From Mycolicibacterium nivoides (GTDB lineage Bacteria > Actinomycetota > Actinomycetes > Mycobacteriales > Mycobacteriaceae), in NCBI RefSeq assembly GCF_003855255.1, contig NZ_CP034072.1:434001-498000 (forward strand): a DNA stretch of 64,000 nucleotides. The letters are read 5' to 3'. Made by a program: the position numbers and the translations under genes. The notes below the pieces were generated by a model, which worked only from the letters and a program-made list of their open reading frames with translations, was not told the origin of the DNA and did not search any database. Positions 63,992 to 64,000 of this stretch are shown here, piece after piece (positions within the stretch are counted from its first letter, which is position 1; every line of letters begins with the position of its first letter).

Positions 63992-64000
63992 GTCCAGGCC

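Overview
The window is GC-rich chromosomal DNA from a mycobacterium, most likely a fast-growing Mycolicibacterium-type species. The evidence is a six-gene mce operon, a lactate 2-monooxygenase of the M. smegmatis type, an IdeR-type iron box, and the conserved mycobacterial housekeeping order yraN - comM-like - dprA - viuB-like - xerC - M23 peptidase - rpsB - tsf - amiC-like amidase - (MarR) - pyrH - frr - cdsA - rlmN. No tRNA, rRNA, CRISPR array, prophage or intact insertion sequence was seen. The species assignment is inference from gene content.

Region 1 (1-2900) is the end of a 2-oxoacid dehydrogenase E1 gene, a CaiB-type CoA-transferase and a TesB thioesterase, all on the + strand. Region 2 (2900-15530) is an mce locus. 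A divergent lipocalin-like gene, a FadR/GntR regulator, a signal-less type I solute-binding protein and mceA-F plus an exported accessory protein are linked by three copies of one palindrome (core ACCTTTAGAGGT). I read this palindrome as the regulator's operator. No yrbE permease genes precede mceA.

Region 3 (15530-21764) is a compact accessory module. It holds a GMC oxidoreductase facing an operon of an AveC-like membrane spirocyclase, a NorD/CbbO-type VWA protein and a NorQ/CbbQ-type AAA+ ATPase, with a divergent MarR gene. Related 13-bp palindromes lie before the GMC gene and between the MarR and AveC-like genes. Region 4 (21700-28600) is a ferric-iron ABC transporter operon behind an IdeR-like box. 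Its last gene is a one-piece adenylation / carrier / membrane acyltransferase protein, translationally coupled to the ATPase gene. A decayed TetR gene lies upstream.

Region 5 (28600-43530) is mostly housekeeping: DNA processing (YraN, ComM-like, DprA, XerC) and translation (rpsB, tsf). Interspersed are a siderophore-interacting reductase, lactate 2-monooxygenase, a TetR / MpaB-oxygenase / acyl-CoA dehydrogenase unit, a hydrolase, a small membrane protein and an M23-family protein. Region 6 (43550-54700) holds an amidase, an FtsX-type ABC exporter whose ATPase gene carries a +1 frameshift, an APC permease coupled to a copper amine oxidase, a YgiB / YgiC / DUF350 operon and glycerate kinase.

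Region 7 (54750-64000) has a MarR repressor divergent from a SAM methyltransferase across a perfect 19-bp palindrome. The arrangement resembles the Rv2887-Rv0560c drug-methylation system of M. tuberculosis. After it come pyrH-frr-cdsA, a LysR/EamA divergent pair, rlmN, a small inverted/direct repeat element, and a TetR - aldehyde dehydrogenase - NTF2-like operon.

The best candidates for undescribed biology are the AveC-like / VWA / MoxR / GMC module, the mce regulon with its three operators, the iron-transport-coupled adenylation-acyltransferase, and the amine oxidase / YgiB-YgiC-DUF350 neighbourhood.
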